Shown here: positions 6,790 to 14,350 of the stretch, piece after piece
How positions within the stretch are numbered: position 1 is the stretch's first letter
How the letters are laid out: every line of letters begins with the position of its first letter
From: Pseudobutyrivibrio sp. UBA1225
GTDB lineage: Bacteria; Bacillota; Clostridia; Lachnospirales; Lachnospiraceae
Length of the DNA: 16,913 nucleotides
Direction: 5' to 3'
Assembly: GCA_002309345.1 (NCBI GenBank)
Contig: DBWZ01000093.1
Span: 1-16,913, forward strand
Notes under the pieces: generated by a model
Seen by the model: only the letters and a program-made list of their open reading frames with translations
The model's database searches: none
What the model was told of the DNA's origin: nothing
Translations under genes and position numbers: made by a program

Positions 6790-9477
6790 CTATGCTTTAA
6801 TTAGTTCTTCAAACTCTGAAATGGACATGCGGATTTCTCGAGGTTTGGTACCCATCTCCGGTCCAACCACACCCGCTTCAGCCAATTGGTCCATAATTCT
6901 TGCTGCTCTATTGAAGCCAATCCTAAAGTTTCTTTGCAGATAGCCAATAGAACCCTTTTGATTTTCTATAACAAGACGCCCCGCCTCGACAAACAGTTGA
7001 TCTCTGGAATTATCAGGTTCTCCGGAGATTGATACTGCCGAGCTCATTGCCTCAGAGTTTTGAATTTGCTCTTCGATTTCTGAGTTGTAGTCAGCACCAT
7101 CGTTGTTGTTCTTAAGGAATTCAACAACCGTACTAACTTCATCATCACTAACAAATGCACCTTGAACTCGAATAGGTTTAGACAAGTTCTGTGGTGCGTA
7201 AAGCATATCTCCATTTCCAAGCAAGTCCTCCGCACCATTCATATCAAGAATAACTCGAGAATCGTTGCTTGATGAAACAGAAAAGGCAATTCTAGATGGA
7301 ACATTTGCCTTGATTAAACCAGTAATAACGTTGACAGTAGGCTTTTGAGTAGCGATAATCAAATGAATTCCAGCCGCTCTAGCCAACTGAGCAAGTCTAA
7401 CAATTGAATCTTCAACATCGGCAGCAGCAACCATCATAAGGTCTGCAACCTCATCAAGGATGATTACAAGCTGAGACATCCTAACTCGTTTTTCTTCAGG
7501 TACTTCATCCGGAAGTGAATTACTTGCGACCTTTTCGTTGAAGCCTTCAATATTACGAACCCCAGCAGCAGCCAAAAGCTCGTATCTATCAGTCATTTCT
7601 TTAACAGCCCAATGAAGAGCGCCAGCTGCTTTTTTGGCATCAGTAATAACTGGCAAAAGCAGATGTGGAATGCCATTATAGACCGAAAGCTCTACCATCT
7701 TTGGATCAACCATTATCATCTTAACCTCTTCAGGTGAAGCGTGATAAAGGATACTCATTATAATTGTATTTATACAAACAGATTTACCGGAACCTGTAGC
7801 ACCTGCAATAAGCAAGTGTGGCATCTTTTCGATGTTTCCTACAATAACAGATCCAGAAATATCCTTTCCAACACAGAAAGCTATCTTGGACTTGGAATGC
7901 TTGAATTCTTTGGAAGAGACAAGTTCCTTAAAGCCAACCATAGACTTTTCTTTGTTAGGAACCTCGATACCAATTGCAGATTTGCCTGGGATTGGCGCCT
8001 CAATTCTAACATCTGTAACTGCCATATTTAGCTTGATATCATCAGAAAGATTGAGTACCTTTGAAACCCTAGTACCCTCAGCAATCTCGAGCTCATAACG
8101 AGTTACAGATGGTCCTAAAGTGACCTCAGTAACCTTTGCCTGTACTCCAAAGTTACCCAAGGTTCTTTGAAGCTTGTTTGCCATCTCTGATAAATATCCC
8201 TTTGAATCTCCAGCAGATTTTCTAGCATCCTTAAGTAAATTAAGTGGTGGAAATCTGTATGGTCTCTTTGGCTTCTTTTTATCCGAATCAATTGAAGCTC
8301 TGAGAGATTCTGCACTGCCCTCTATCTCGGACGCAGAAGACATAGATGTTTTCTTACGTCTAGTGGTTGTTTCCGCAGCCGCAGATGCAGCCTGCTCCTG
8401 CTCCATAAGTTCGTTTGCAGAACCTACACTTGGATTTGAAGTGTGGATAATAGGTGCATCTGGAGCAAAATTTGCTGGACGATTAAGCACATTATCATCC
8501 TCAAACTCAAGAGTACTCTTGGAATTTTTGCCTGACCTAAGCTTGTGACGACTAGTCTTAGTGATTTCTACATCCTCTTCGCCAGACATATTAAACTTGA
8601 TTTCGTTTACATCATCGCTATCAGTAGCAGGCTCTACGTATTCAGGCATGAGAGTTGTATTGCTGGTAACACCTGTGTGCTTGCGATCTCTACGAGGCCC
8701 CTCATTTTGACGCATCTGCTCAAGCTCGAATTCTCTCTCCTCTTGGATCTTGTCAATGATAGCCTGTCTGTCAGAGTTGAAACGCGTCTGATTCGCCTCT
8801 CTTTCAAGAAGCATACGCTCACGCCTAGAGCGACGTCTAGCAGCAGCTCTATCTGCGTGATACTGAGATGAACGGCGCACCTTATCAAAGGCGAATCGTT
8901 CTATGATTATGATAATAGAAACAATTATCACTATTAAGTCGATGAGATATGCGCCCAGTAACCCGAAGCTATCGAAGATGCCATATACGATGGCGCCTCC
9001 AACAAGACCACCACCTGTGTGTTGACCCTTGGAATACGCAAATGCTTGTATAGGCCCAAGAATAGCCTCACCATGTATGATTAACTCAACGAAAACGCTG
9101 ATAAAAATAAGCAAAATAAAACCAGCTACAACCTTAGCGACTGCAACCTTATTACCATAGTTTGAAATTACAAAAAATGCCGAAAACGCAACCATAAACG
9201 GAAGCGCATACTGAATTATACCGAAAACTCCAAAAAGAAAATCGGCTACTGCATTACCTGCCACACCACCAAAACCAAAATTGCTGATGCAAAGAAGAAT
9301 GCACAACAAGATTGAACCCCAAAGGACAATCTCCCTTGAAGAATCCTCAAAAAATGGGTCATCAAACTCTTCTTCAACCTTTTTGTTTGACTTAGCTTTA
9401 GAAGACGAGCTCTTGGAATTACTGCGACTCTTTGTATTTGATTTTCTCTTAGAATTATTCGTCCCTTTTCTTGCCAA
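6790..9477 (-). CDS. ftsK: DNA translocase FtsK/SpoIIIE
   Basis: An 895-residue membrane-anchored DNA pump that moves chromosomal DNA through the closing septum, or into the forespore in sporulating species. After a Lys/Ser-rich head (1-48) come four membrane segments (about 49-70, 78-106, 111-135 and 157-192). A long charged, low-complexity linker (about 195-400) follows, then the motor: alpha/beta domains with Walker A GATGSGKS (559-566), DPKMVELSVY (591-600) and Walker B VIILDEVADLMM (671-682). The C-terminal winged-helix gamma domain (about 826-893), with GSIGYLQRNFRIGFNRAARI, reads the polar orienting sequences in DNA. The start is TTG 9477: no ATG is in frame nearby, and AAGAGG (9490-9485) lies 7 nt upstream. 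Only about 24 bases separate it from the glgA terminator, and I see no convincing promoter, so it may depend on a promoter inside glgA or on read-through. FtsK and SpoIIIE cannot be told apart here. Confidence 0.95.
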   Translation of the reverse strand: MARKGTNNSKRKSNTKSRSNSKSSSSKAKSNKKVEEEFDDPFFEDSSREIVLWGSILLCILLCISNFGFGGVAGNAVADFLFGVFGIIQYALPFMVAFSAFFVISNYGNKVAVAKVVAGFILLIFISVFVELIIHGEAILGPIQAFAYSKGQHTGGGLVGGAIVYGIFDSFGLLGAYLIDLIVIIVSIIIIIERFAFDKVRRSSQYHADRAAARRRSRRERMLLEREANQTRFNSDRQAIIDKIQEEREFELEQMRQNEGPRRDRKHTGVTSNTTLMPEYVEPATDSDDVNEIKFNMSGEEDVEITKTSRHKLRSGKNSKSTLEFEDDNVLNRPANFAPDAPIIHTSNPSVGSANELMEQEQAASAAAETTTRRKKTSMSSASEIEGSAESLRASIDSDKKKPKRPYRFPPLNLLKDARKSAGDSKGYLSEMANKLQRTLGNFGVQAKVTEVTLGPSVTRYELEIAEGTRVSKVLNLSDDIKLNMAVTDVRIEAPIPGKSAIGIEVPNKEKSMVGFKELVSSKEFKHSKSKIAFCVGKDISGSVIVGNIEKMPHLLIAGATGSGKSVCINTIIMSILYHASPEEVKMIMVDPKMVELSVYNGIPHLLLPVITDAKKAAGALHWAVKEMTDRYELLAAAGVRNIEGFNEKVASNSLPDEVPEEKRVRMSQLVIILDEVADLMMVAAADVEDSIVRLAQLARAAGIHLIIATQKPTVNVITGLIKANVPSRIAFSVSSSNDSRVILDMNGAEDLLGNGDMLYAPQNLSKPIRVQGAFVSDDEVSTVVEFLKNNNDGADYNSEIEEQIQNSEAMSSAVSISGEPDNSRDQLFVEAGRLVIENQKGSIGYLQRNFRIGFNRAARIMDQLAEAGVVGPEMGTKPREIRMSISEFEELIKA

Positions 9478-9501
9478 AATAAAACCTCTTAACCTTCATC
9501 A

Positions 9502-9534
9502 AAAAGAGAATAGCCAACTGAACTATTCTCTTTT
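9502..9534 (-). terminator. Rho-independent terminator after glgA
   Basis: AAAAGAGAATAG (9502-9513) and CTATTCTCTTTT (9523-9534) form a perfect 12-bp stem. Two further G-U pairs on minus-strand RNA leave a five-base loop, and the minus-strand stem ends in CTCTTTTTG. It begins 9 bases after the glgA stop and ends about 24 bases before the ftsK start codon. Confidence 0.75.
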
Positions 9535-9542
9535 CAAATTTA

Positions 9543-10991
9543 TTAACCAATTAAATAGTTATAAATATTTTCGTATTTTTCCTTTTGCACGGACCATGAA
9601 TAGTTTTTACTCATGCCCCTTTCAATGATTTTGTTCCACTGAGCCTTCTTGTCAAAGAATATATATTTGCTGTAGTTGACTGTATTTAGAAGCTCATCCC
9701 CGTTGTAATTCGCAAAGGAGAAGCCATCGCCAGATTTCATATATTCGTCGTAGGCTTCTACGGTATCACTCAAACCACCTGTCTCGCGAACTATTGGCAC
9801 TGTTCCATATCTGAATGATATAAGCTGCGTCAAACCACAAGGTTCAAACCTTGATGGCATCAAAAATGCATCAGCAGCAGCATATAATCTGTGTGCCATT
9901 GCATCGTCGTAAGAAATATTGGCGGAAATCTTTTCCGGATACTTCCAAGCGTAGTGTCTAAACATGTTCTCGTATTTTGACTCGCCAGTGCCGATAACAA
10001 CAAGCTGCGTGAAATCATCAACGATACCTTCGATACAATAATTGATAAGATCTAAGCCTTTTTGATCTGTTAATCTAGAGATAAGCCCAATCAAGTATTT
10101 CTTTGGGTCTACATCCAAGCCAAGCTCTTCTTGGAGCTTTGTCTTGTTAACCTTTTTGTTGCGTCTAAAGCTGTTTATATCGAAGTTTTTGTAGATTTTC
10201 TTGTCTGTAGCTGGGTCGTATGCTGAGTTGTCTATACCGTTTACAATGCCCTGCATATCGTAGTGTCTAGAACGAAGTAGGCCATCTAAGCCTTCGCCGT
10301 AATATGGCATTTGAATTTCATCACAATATGTTTCCGATACCGTTGTGATGTAGTCAGCATATACCAAACCGCCCTTTAGCATGTTGCCACATTTTTTGTA
10401 TTCAAGCTTGTCCGGCGTAAATAGATTCATTGATAAACCAGAAATGCCAGCAACAGTTTTGGTATCCCACAAACCCTGGAACTTAAGATTGTGGATTGTA
10501 ATAACCGACTTCATACCCCAGAAAAACTGATCTCCTTGGAAATCATTCTTGAGGTAGACTGGAATAAATCCAGTCTGCCAATCGTGACAATGAATAAGAT
10601 TTGGCTGAAATCCAACAAGTGGAAGCATTGAAAGAACAGCCTTATCAAAATAAATGAATTTTTCTAAATCCCATCTATCTTCAGAATATGGATAGAAACA
10701 GTCAAAATAATCGTGATTGTCTATGAAATAGAAGGTAACACCCTCATATTCATATTCAAAAACGCCAACATATTTGGTTCCAACAAGTGGTCCCATATTC
10801 ATCTGAAAGCTTGTTAAATATTTGAAGTCCTTCTTGTACTTTTCAGGAATGAATGTGTAGTAAGGCAAGACAACTCTGACGTCGAAGTACTCTTTGTTGA
10901 ACTCCTTTGGTAGAGCACCGCAGACATCTGCTAATCCTCCAGTCTTGACAAACGGAACACACTCGCTTGATGCAAATAGTATTTTGTTCAT
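9543..10991 (-). CDS. glgA: Glycogen synthase (ADP-glucose type, GT5)
   Basis: A 482-residue GT-B glycosyltransferase that adds glucose from ADP-glucose to the non-reducing end of a growing alpha-1,4-glucan. The N-terminal Rossmann domain begins with the sugar-nucleotide motif KTGGLADV (16-23), with HDWQTGF at 136-142. The C-terminal domain has RLTDQKGLDL (306-315) and RFEPCGLTQL (381-390), followed by RETGGLSDT (402-410). Length matches bacterial GlgA (about 475-485). I chose ATG 10991 (MNKILFASSE, the standard N-terminus) over an upstream TTG at 11009; GGGG (11005-11002) lies about 10 nt upstream of the ATG. The gene follows yebC by 45 bases and is the last of its unit. No glgB, glgC or glgP is in the window, so the rest of the pathway is encoded elsewhere. 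Confidence 0.95.
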   Translation of the reverse strand: MNKILFASSECVPFVKTGGLADVCGALPKEFNKEYFDVRVVLPYYTFIPEKYKKDFKYLTSFQMNMGPLVGTKYVGVFEYEYEGVTFYFIDNHDYFDCFYPYSEDRWDLEKFIYFDKAVLSMLPLVGFQPNLIHCHDWQTGFIPVYLKNDFQGDQFFWGMKSVITIHNLKFQGLWDTKTVAGISGLSMNLFTPDKLEYKKCGNMLKGGLVYADYITTVSETYCDEIQMPYYGEGLDGLLRSRHYDMQGIVNGIDNSAYDPATDKKIYKNFDINSFRRNKKVNKTKLQEELGLDVDPKKYLIGLISRLTDQKGLDLINYCIEGIVDDFTQLVVIGTGESKYENMFRHYAWKYPEKISANISYDDAMAHRLYAAADAFLMPSRFEPCGLTQLISFRYGTVPIVRETGGLSDTVEAYDEYMKSGDGFSFANYNGDELLNTVNYSKYIFFDKKAQWNKIIERGMSKNYSWSVQKEKYENIYNYLIG

Positions 10992-11036
10992 TGATTGTCT
11001 ACCCCGCAATTAGCATTTAATGTATTGCAAGAAAAT

Positions 11037-11765
11037 CTATTCTGACCAGTTATGGTATACGTTTTGAACGTCATCATCCTCATCTAGAAGATCAAGAATC
11101 TTGTTGATTTTGTAAAGATCCTGCTCGTCTGTGAGTTCAACATAAGTCTGAGGAATCATTGTTACCTCAGCATCTGCCATCGGGATGTTTTCTCCCTCGA
11201 GCGCCTCTCTAACAGCTGAGAAATCTTCTGGTGCTGTGTAAATTTCAAAGCAATCATCTTCCTCTTGGAAATCTTCTGCGCCGGCATCAAGAGCAATCAT
11301 CATAAGGTCGTCAGCTTCCATAGTGCATTCCTCTTTGGAGATGATGATCTGTCCCTTGTTGTCAAACATAAAGGACACGCAACCAGGTGTGCCGATGCTT
11401 CCGCCGCCCTTTGTAAATGCTGAACGAACGTTGGCTGCTGTACGATTACGATTGTCTGTAAGGCAATCAACGATGATAGCTGTACCGTTAGGACCATAGC
11501 CCTCATATGAAACTGCCTCAAAATTAACTGCATCTGAGTTACCAGCTGCTTTTTTGATACCATTTTCAATTGTAGAATTAGGTACATTGTTTGACTTTGC
11601 TTTGGCGATAACATCACGAAGCTTTGCGTTATTGTTAGGATCTGGACCGCCCTCCTTAACAGCAACGGCAATCTCACGACCAATTATTGTAAAGATTTTT
11701 CCTTTTGCAGCATCATTCTTTTCTTTTTTGTGCTTAATATTCGCAAATTTTGAATGTCCTGACAT
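11037..11765 (-). CDS. yebC: YebC/PmpR (TACO1) family protein
   Basis: A complete 242-residue member of a widespread family. Members have been described as DNA-binding regulators (PmpR), and more recently as ribosome-associated translation factors related to mitochondrial TACO1. The N-terminal signature MSGHSKFANIKHKKEKND (1-18), then GKIFTIIGREI, is the clostridial form; most homologues have Trp where this has Phe7. NVPNSTIENGIKKAAG and YEGYGPNGTAIIVDCLTDN confirm the family, and the C-terminal half is acidic as usual. ATG 11765 is preceded by AGAGGT about 11 nt upstream, a little far but the only candidate. A good sigma-A promoter lies just upstream (11804-11832), so yebC and glgA can be transcribed independently of the CorC-like gene. 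Which role applies here cannot be told from sequence. Confidence 0.95.
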   Translation of the reverse strand: MSGHSKFANIKHKKEKNDAAKGKIFTIIGREIAVAVKEGGPDPNNNAKLRDVIAKAKSNNVPNSTIENGIKKAAGNSDAVNFEAVSYEGYGPNGTAIIVDCLTDNRNRTAANVRSAFTKGGGSIGTPGCVSFMFDNKGQIIISKEECTMEADDLMMIALDAGAEDFQEEDDCFEIYTAPEDFSAVREALEGENIPMADAEVTMIPQTYVELTDEQDLYKINKILDLLDEDDDVQNVYHNWSE

Positions 11766-11803
11766 ATATTTAATTACCTCTTTTCTAATTTAAATCTCAA
11801 GAA

Positions 11804-11832
11804 ATTATATCAAATCATGAGGTGTTATTCAA
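11804..11832 (-). promoter_or_regulatory. Sigma-A promoter for yebC-glgA
   Basis: On the minus strand, TTGAAT (11832-11827) and a perfect TATAAT (11809-11804) are exactly 17 bases apart, between the end of the CorC-like gene and yebC. The -35 box overlaps the CorC-like stop codon. The predicted transcript starts near 11797, giving a leader of about 30 bases that contains the Shine-Dalgarno site. Confidence 0.7.
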
Positions 11833-12709
11833 CGTGGCTTTTCCGCCTAACAAAAACCTCTCCAATGACTTTTTCTGAGACATTTTTAACATAATATATA
11901 AAGTTGTCATCCTCTAAAGTGAAGGCTTTGCCCTCCTCTGGAATCTTGCCATACAGAGATATCAGATATCCATTTAAGGTTTCAAAATCGTCGGACAGCT
12001 TGGTGCCTATGATTTCTTCAACATCCTCTAATGTGGTGCTGCCATCCATAATAAATGAATGATCGGCGCGAATCTCGATTGAAGAATCCTCTTCGTCGTG
12101 TTCATCCTCGATGTTTCCAACGATTTCTTCTAATATATCTTCTAAAGAAAGGAGTCCTGAAACCTGTCCATATTCATCCATAACAATGACCATATGGCGC
12201 TTTTTTGTCTGCATCTTGGCAAACAAGGTATTGATGCCGTGGGTTTCTGGGACAAACTCTGCAACAGATAAAAGATCCTCGAGATCCTTGACTAGGACCT
12301 TGTCTATATCCTTGTCGTAGTATGTCAATATATCTTTTATGTGAAGGATGCCAATAATATTGTCTAATTCTTCGATGTAAACAGGATAACGACTCACATT
12401 GTTGTCGTTGATAAATTCAATTGCCTGTCGCAATGTCCAATCACCATCAATAGCGACGATATTTTTGCGATGAGTCATGATATCTTTTACGTCTGTATCT
12501 GAAAACTCAAAGATATTTTGAATCATAACAGCCTCAGATGCCAAAATATTGCCATCCTCATGGCCTTCGTTAACAAGGGAAATAACATCTTCCTCGGTAA
12601 CATTTTCCTGCTTAGAACGTCGATATAAAACAATTAATCCTATTAATTCAACTATAGCTAGTACTGCTAAAATAATAATAAAAATATAGGGATTCGACCC
12701 GTCCTCCAT
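11825..12709 (-). CDS. CorC/HlyC-type CBS-domain protein with a single membrane anchor
   Basis: A 294-residue member of the CorC/HlyC ('hemolysin family') group, usually linked to Mg2+/Co2+ efflux or metal resistance. It has one N-terminal membrane helix (about 7-29), then paired CBS domains (about 76-133 and 141-198), the hallmark EDILEEIVGNIEDEHDEE region (190-207), and a C-terminal CorC_HlyC domain (about 212-291). Typical membrane members carry a multi-helix DUF21/CNNM domain before the CBS pair, and E. coli CorC (YbeX) has none. Here a single helix stands in its place, so this protein cannot form a CNNM-type transporter alone. ATG 12709 has AAGGAG (12720-12715) 5 nt upstream. The longer ATG at 12751 has no Shine-Dalgarno, so I rejected it. 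It starts after a terminator (12801-12833), so its promoter must lie in 12710-12800; I saw only weak candidates there. Confidence 0.85.
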   Translation of the reverse strand: MEDGSNPYIFIIILAVLAIVELIGLIVLYRRSKQENVTEEDVISLVNEGHEDGNILASEAVMIQNIFEFSDTDVKDIMTHRKNIVAIDGDWTLRQAIEFINDNNVSRYPVYIEELDNIIGILHIKDILTYYDKDIDKVLVKDLEDLLSVAEFVPETHGINTLFAKMQTKKRHMVIVMDEYGQVSGLLSLEDILEEIVGNIEDEHDEEDSSIEIRADHSFIMDGSTTLEDVEEIIGTKLSDDFETLNGYLISLYGKIPEEGKAFTLEDDNFIYYVKNVSEKVIGEVFVRRKSHVE

Positions 12710-12800
12710 AAAAGCTCCTTTCGTAAATACAACTTTATAAAACAAAAACATCCATCGAATATATTCTCAGGATTTCCCAAATATTATTTTACCATAACTA

Positions 12801-12833
12801 AAGAAAAAAGACTAAACTTAATAGCTTAGTCTT
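12801..12833 (-). terminator. Rho-independent terminator after the rex unit
   Basis: On the minus strand, AAGACTAAGC / GTTTAGTCTT form a 10-bp stem including one G-U pair, with a six-base loop TATTAA, followed by TTTTCTTT. It lies 12 bases after the stop of the coiled-coil gene. The G-U pair and the T-run both point to leftward transcription. Confidence 0.82.
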
Positions 12834-12845
12834 GATTTTCGTAAA

Positions 12846-13616
12846 TTATTCTTCTGCTGAAGTTTCAACTGGCGCATCGTCAGATTCTGCCTCATCATCT
12901 TTGGTTTCTTTTGCCACTGCATCCAAATCTACATCTTCTAAATCCACATTCGTGATTTCAGCAACTTCTTCCGATGCTGATTTGCTTGAAGAGGCATTTT
13001 CATCTGCCTTGTCATCGGCTATACCAATGTAGAAATCTCCGTTTTGCATATCAAAGAGATTGAGAACTTCCATACCAAAAACATCATGCATATATGAATA
13101 AATCTCTTTGTTGTTTATCTCTCTGTTACGTTTGCGAATAACGTTTTTCTTGAGTTGAACACGAACATCCTTAATCCAGTTTGTGATTTCCTCTGCCTCT
13201 GTGGAATTGGTACGAAGCTTGTCATAGCAATAATCCATAGATGCAATCATAAGCTCTTTGTTGGTTTCAGTGATTTCGTTTGGAATGTCCTTGATCTCAT
13301 CCTCAGCAGCCGCAATACGTTCTTTACATTCTTCTAATAAACGCTTGTCGTCATCAAGCTTTTTGGAAACCAAATCTGATGTGCCTTCCATGTTTGACAT
13401 GACAGACGACATAAGGTTTTCTTTGACACGCTTAAGATCTTTAATCTCTTTTTTGAGCTCTGCCTCGCGCTTTAGCAAATCACTCTCTTTAGTTTCAAGT
13501 GTTTTGACACTATCTGGCTTGCCCCCAAGCGCAAACAATCTGTGCCATTTTTGATCCAAAATAAGCATTGGTATCTTTATCTTGGAAATAGCTGTTAAAA
13601 AATCTCGTTCCCCCAT
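12846..13616 (-). CDS. Uncharacterised coiled-coil protein downstream of rex
   Basis: I do not recognise this 256-residue protein. It has no signal peptide or membrane helix and is probably cytosolic. The N-terminus holds a short hydrophobic motif (FLTAISKIKIPMLILDQKWH, 6-25). A strongly charged helical stretch with heptad-like character follows (about 37-125, including ESDLLKREAELKKEIKDLKR). A mixed domain (about 126-200) holds IYSYMHDVFGMEVLNLF (172-188) and ends in GDFYIGIADD. The last ~55 residues are a low-complexity acidic/Ser/Ala tail. ATG 13616 has an AGGTGA-like site just upstream. The start is only 8 bases after the rex stop, with no terminator between, so it should be co-transcribed with rex and under Rex control. 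It ends the unit at a clear terminator. I assign no function; it is real by its length, Shine-Dalgarno and tight operon placement. Confidence 0.8.
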   Translation of the reverse strand: MGERDFLTAISKIKIPMLILDQKWHRLFALGGKPDSVKTLETKESDLLKREAELKKEIKDLKRVKENLMSSVMSNMEGTSDLVSKKLDDDKRLLEECKERIAAAEDEIKDIPNEITETNKELMIASMDYCYDKLRTNSTEAEEITNWIKDVRVQLKKNVIRKRNREINNKEIYSYMHDVFGMEVLNLFDMQNGDFYIGIADDKADENASSSKSASEEVAEITNVDLEDVDLDAVAKETKDDEAESDDAPVETSAEE

Positions 13617-13624
13617 AGGCTCAC

Positions 13625-14254
13625 CTACTTTTTATGTTGAGTAATATTGTATGATAACTGCATTAAACTATCCGAAAGATGTACATTTTCAATGACAACA
13701 TCTGGAATATCGTCCAAATCAACATGGGCAAAATTCCAAATTGCATGAACACCAAGGGAAACAAGCTTTAGTGCTGTAGCCTTAGCATTTGACTTTGGAA
13801 GTGTAAGCGCAGCAATCTCTACATCATTATTTTTAATGAAATCCGGCAACTCGTCAAGCATCTTAACCGGAAGATCTCTGACCATCTTACCTTTAAGCTC
13901 TGGATTTACATCAAATAAACCAATTATTTTAAATCCTACTCGCTCAAACTTAACATAACCTGCGATGGCTTGGCCAAGATTTCCGGCACCTATGACAATG
14001 ACATTATGTGTGTCATTAACGCCTAATATCTTGCCTATCTCGTCGTGAAGATATGCAACGTTGTAACCGTAGCCCTGTTGTCCAAAACCGCCAAAGTTAT
14101 TAAGATCCTGGCGGATTTGAGAAGCTGTAACGTGCATTCTCTTGCTTAAATCATTGGACGAAATACGCTCAACTCCATCATCTAAAAGCTCCCCAAGGTA
14201 TCTATAATAACGAGGTAGTCTTCTGATAACTGCCTGCGAAATCTGTTTATCCAA
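13625..14254 (-). CDS. rex: Redox-sensing transcriptional repressor Rex
   Basis: A 209-residue homodimeric repressor that binds its operators when NAD+ is high and lets go when NADH rises, controlling fermentation and NADH-recycling genes. The N-terminal winged helix (about 1-80) has the hallmark AVIRRLPRYYRYLGELL (8-24) and the recognition part TASQIRQDLNNFGGFGQQGYGYNV (43-66). The Rossmann domain has VIGAGNLGQA (87-96), and the C-terminal helix ends VHLSDSLMQLSYNI. I chose TTG 14254: it gives the standard N-terminus and length, with AGGAGG (14270-14265) 10 nt upstream. An in-frame ATT at 14257 is better spaced but an unlikely start. The frame stays open to a TTG at 14332, but that would run through the promoter. 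A Rex operator covers the promoter's -35 box, so rex is probably autoregulated. The neighbouring ABC-F gene recalls the ydiF-rex neighbourhood of Bacillus subtilis. Confidence 0.96.
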   Translation of the reverse strand: MDKQISQAVIRRLPRYYRYLGELLDDGVERISSNDLSKRMHVTASQIRQDLNNFGGFGQQGYGYNVAYLHDEIGKILGVNDTHNVIVIGAGNLGQAIAGYVKFERVGFKIIGLFDVNPELKGKMVRDLPVKMLDELPDFIKNNDVEIAALTLPKSNAKATALKLVSLGVHAIWNFAHVDLDDIPDVVIENVHLSDSLMQLSYNITQHKK

Positions 14255-14288
14255 AATAAAAACGCCTCCTAAAAAATACTTTACACTA

Positions 14289-14317
14289 ATTATAGAATCC
14301 GAGTAAAAGTTTGTCAA
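14289..14317 (-). promoter_or_regulatory. Consensus sigma-A promoter of rex
   Basis: On the minus strand, TTGACA (14317-14312) and TATAAT (14294-14289), both perfect consensus hexamers, are separated by exactly 17 bases. Transcription should start near 14282, giving a short leader with the AGGAGG site. It lets rex and the coiled-coil gene be expressed apart from the upstream ABC-F gene. Confidence 0.88.
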
Positions 14318-14328
14318 GGATTTAACAA
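14311..14328 (-). promoter_or_regulatory. Rex operator overlapping the rex -35 box
   Basis: On the minus strand, TTGTTAA-ATCC-TTGACAA (14328-14311) matches the clostridial Rex consensus TTGTTAA-N4-TTAACAA at 13 of 14 fixed positions. The right half-site contains the entire -35 hexamer, and the one mismatch (A to G) is what makes the -35 box perfect. Rex bound here would block RNA polymerase, so negative autoregulation follows. Confidence 0.82.
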
Positions 14329-14350
14329 TCAAGTTGTATTACGAATAACT

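Noticed and set aside
8174..8871. Long plus-strand open frames inside ftsK (8174-8548, 8545-8871)
   Set aside because: They are antisense shadows of the Ser/Arg/Glu-rich linker and alpha domain of ftsK, whose composition removes stops on the other strand; no domain is seen in them.
10992..11009. TTG start at 11009 for glgA
   Set aside because: ATG 10991 gives the standard N-terminus and sits at a workable distance from GGGG; the upstream TTG lies before that site.
12710..12751. ATG 12751 as start of the CorC-like protein
   Set aside because: It has no Shine-Dalgarno, while ATG 12709 has AAGGAG at 5 nt.
14255..14332. Longer Rex with a 26-residue N-terminal extension
   Set aside because: The extension would be encoded by the promoter, the operator and the Shine-Dalgarno, and Rex proteins are normally about 210 residues.
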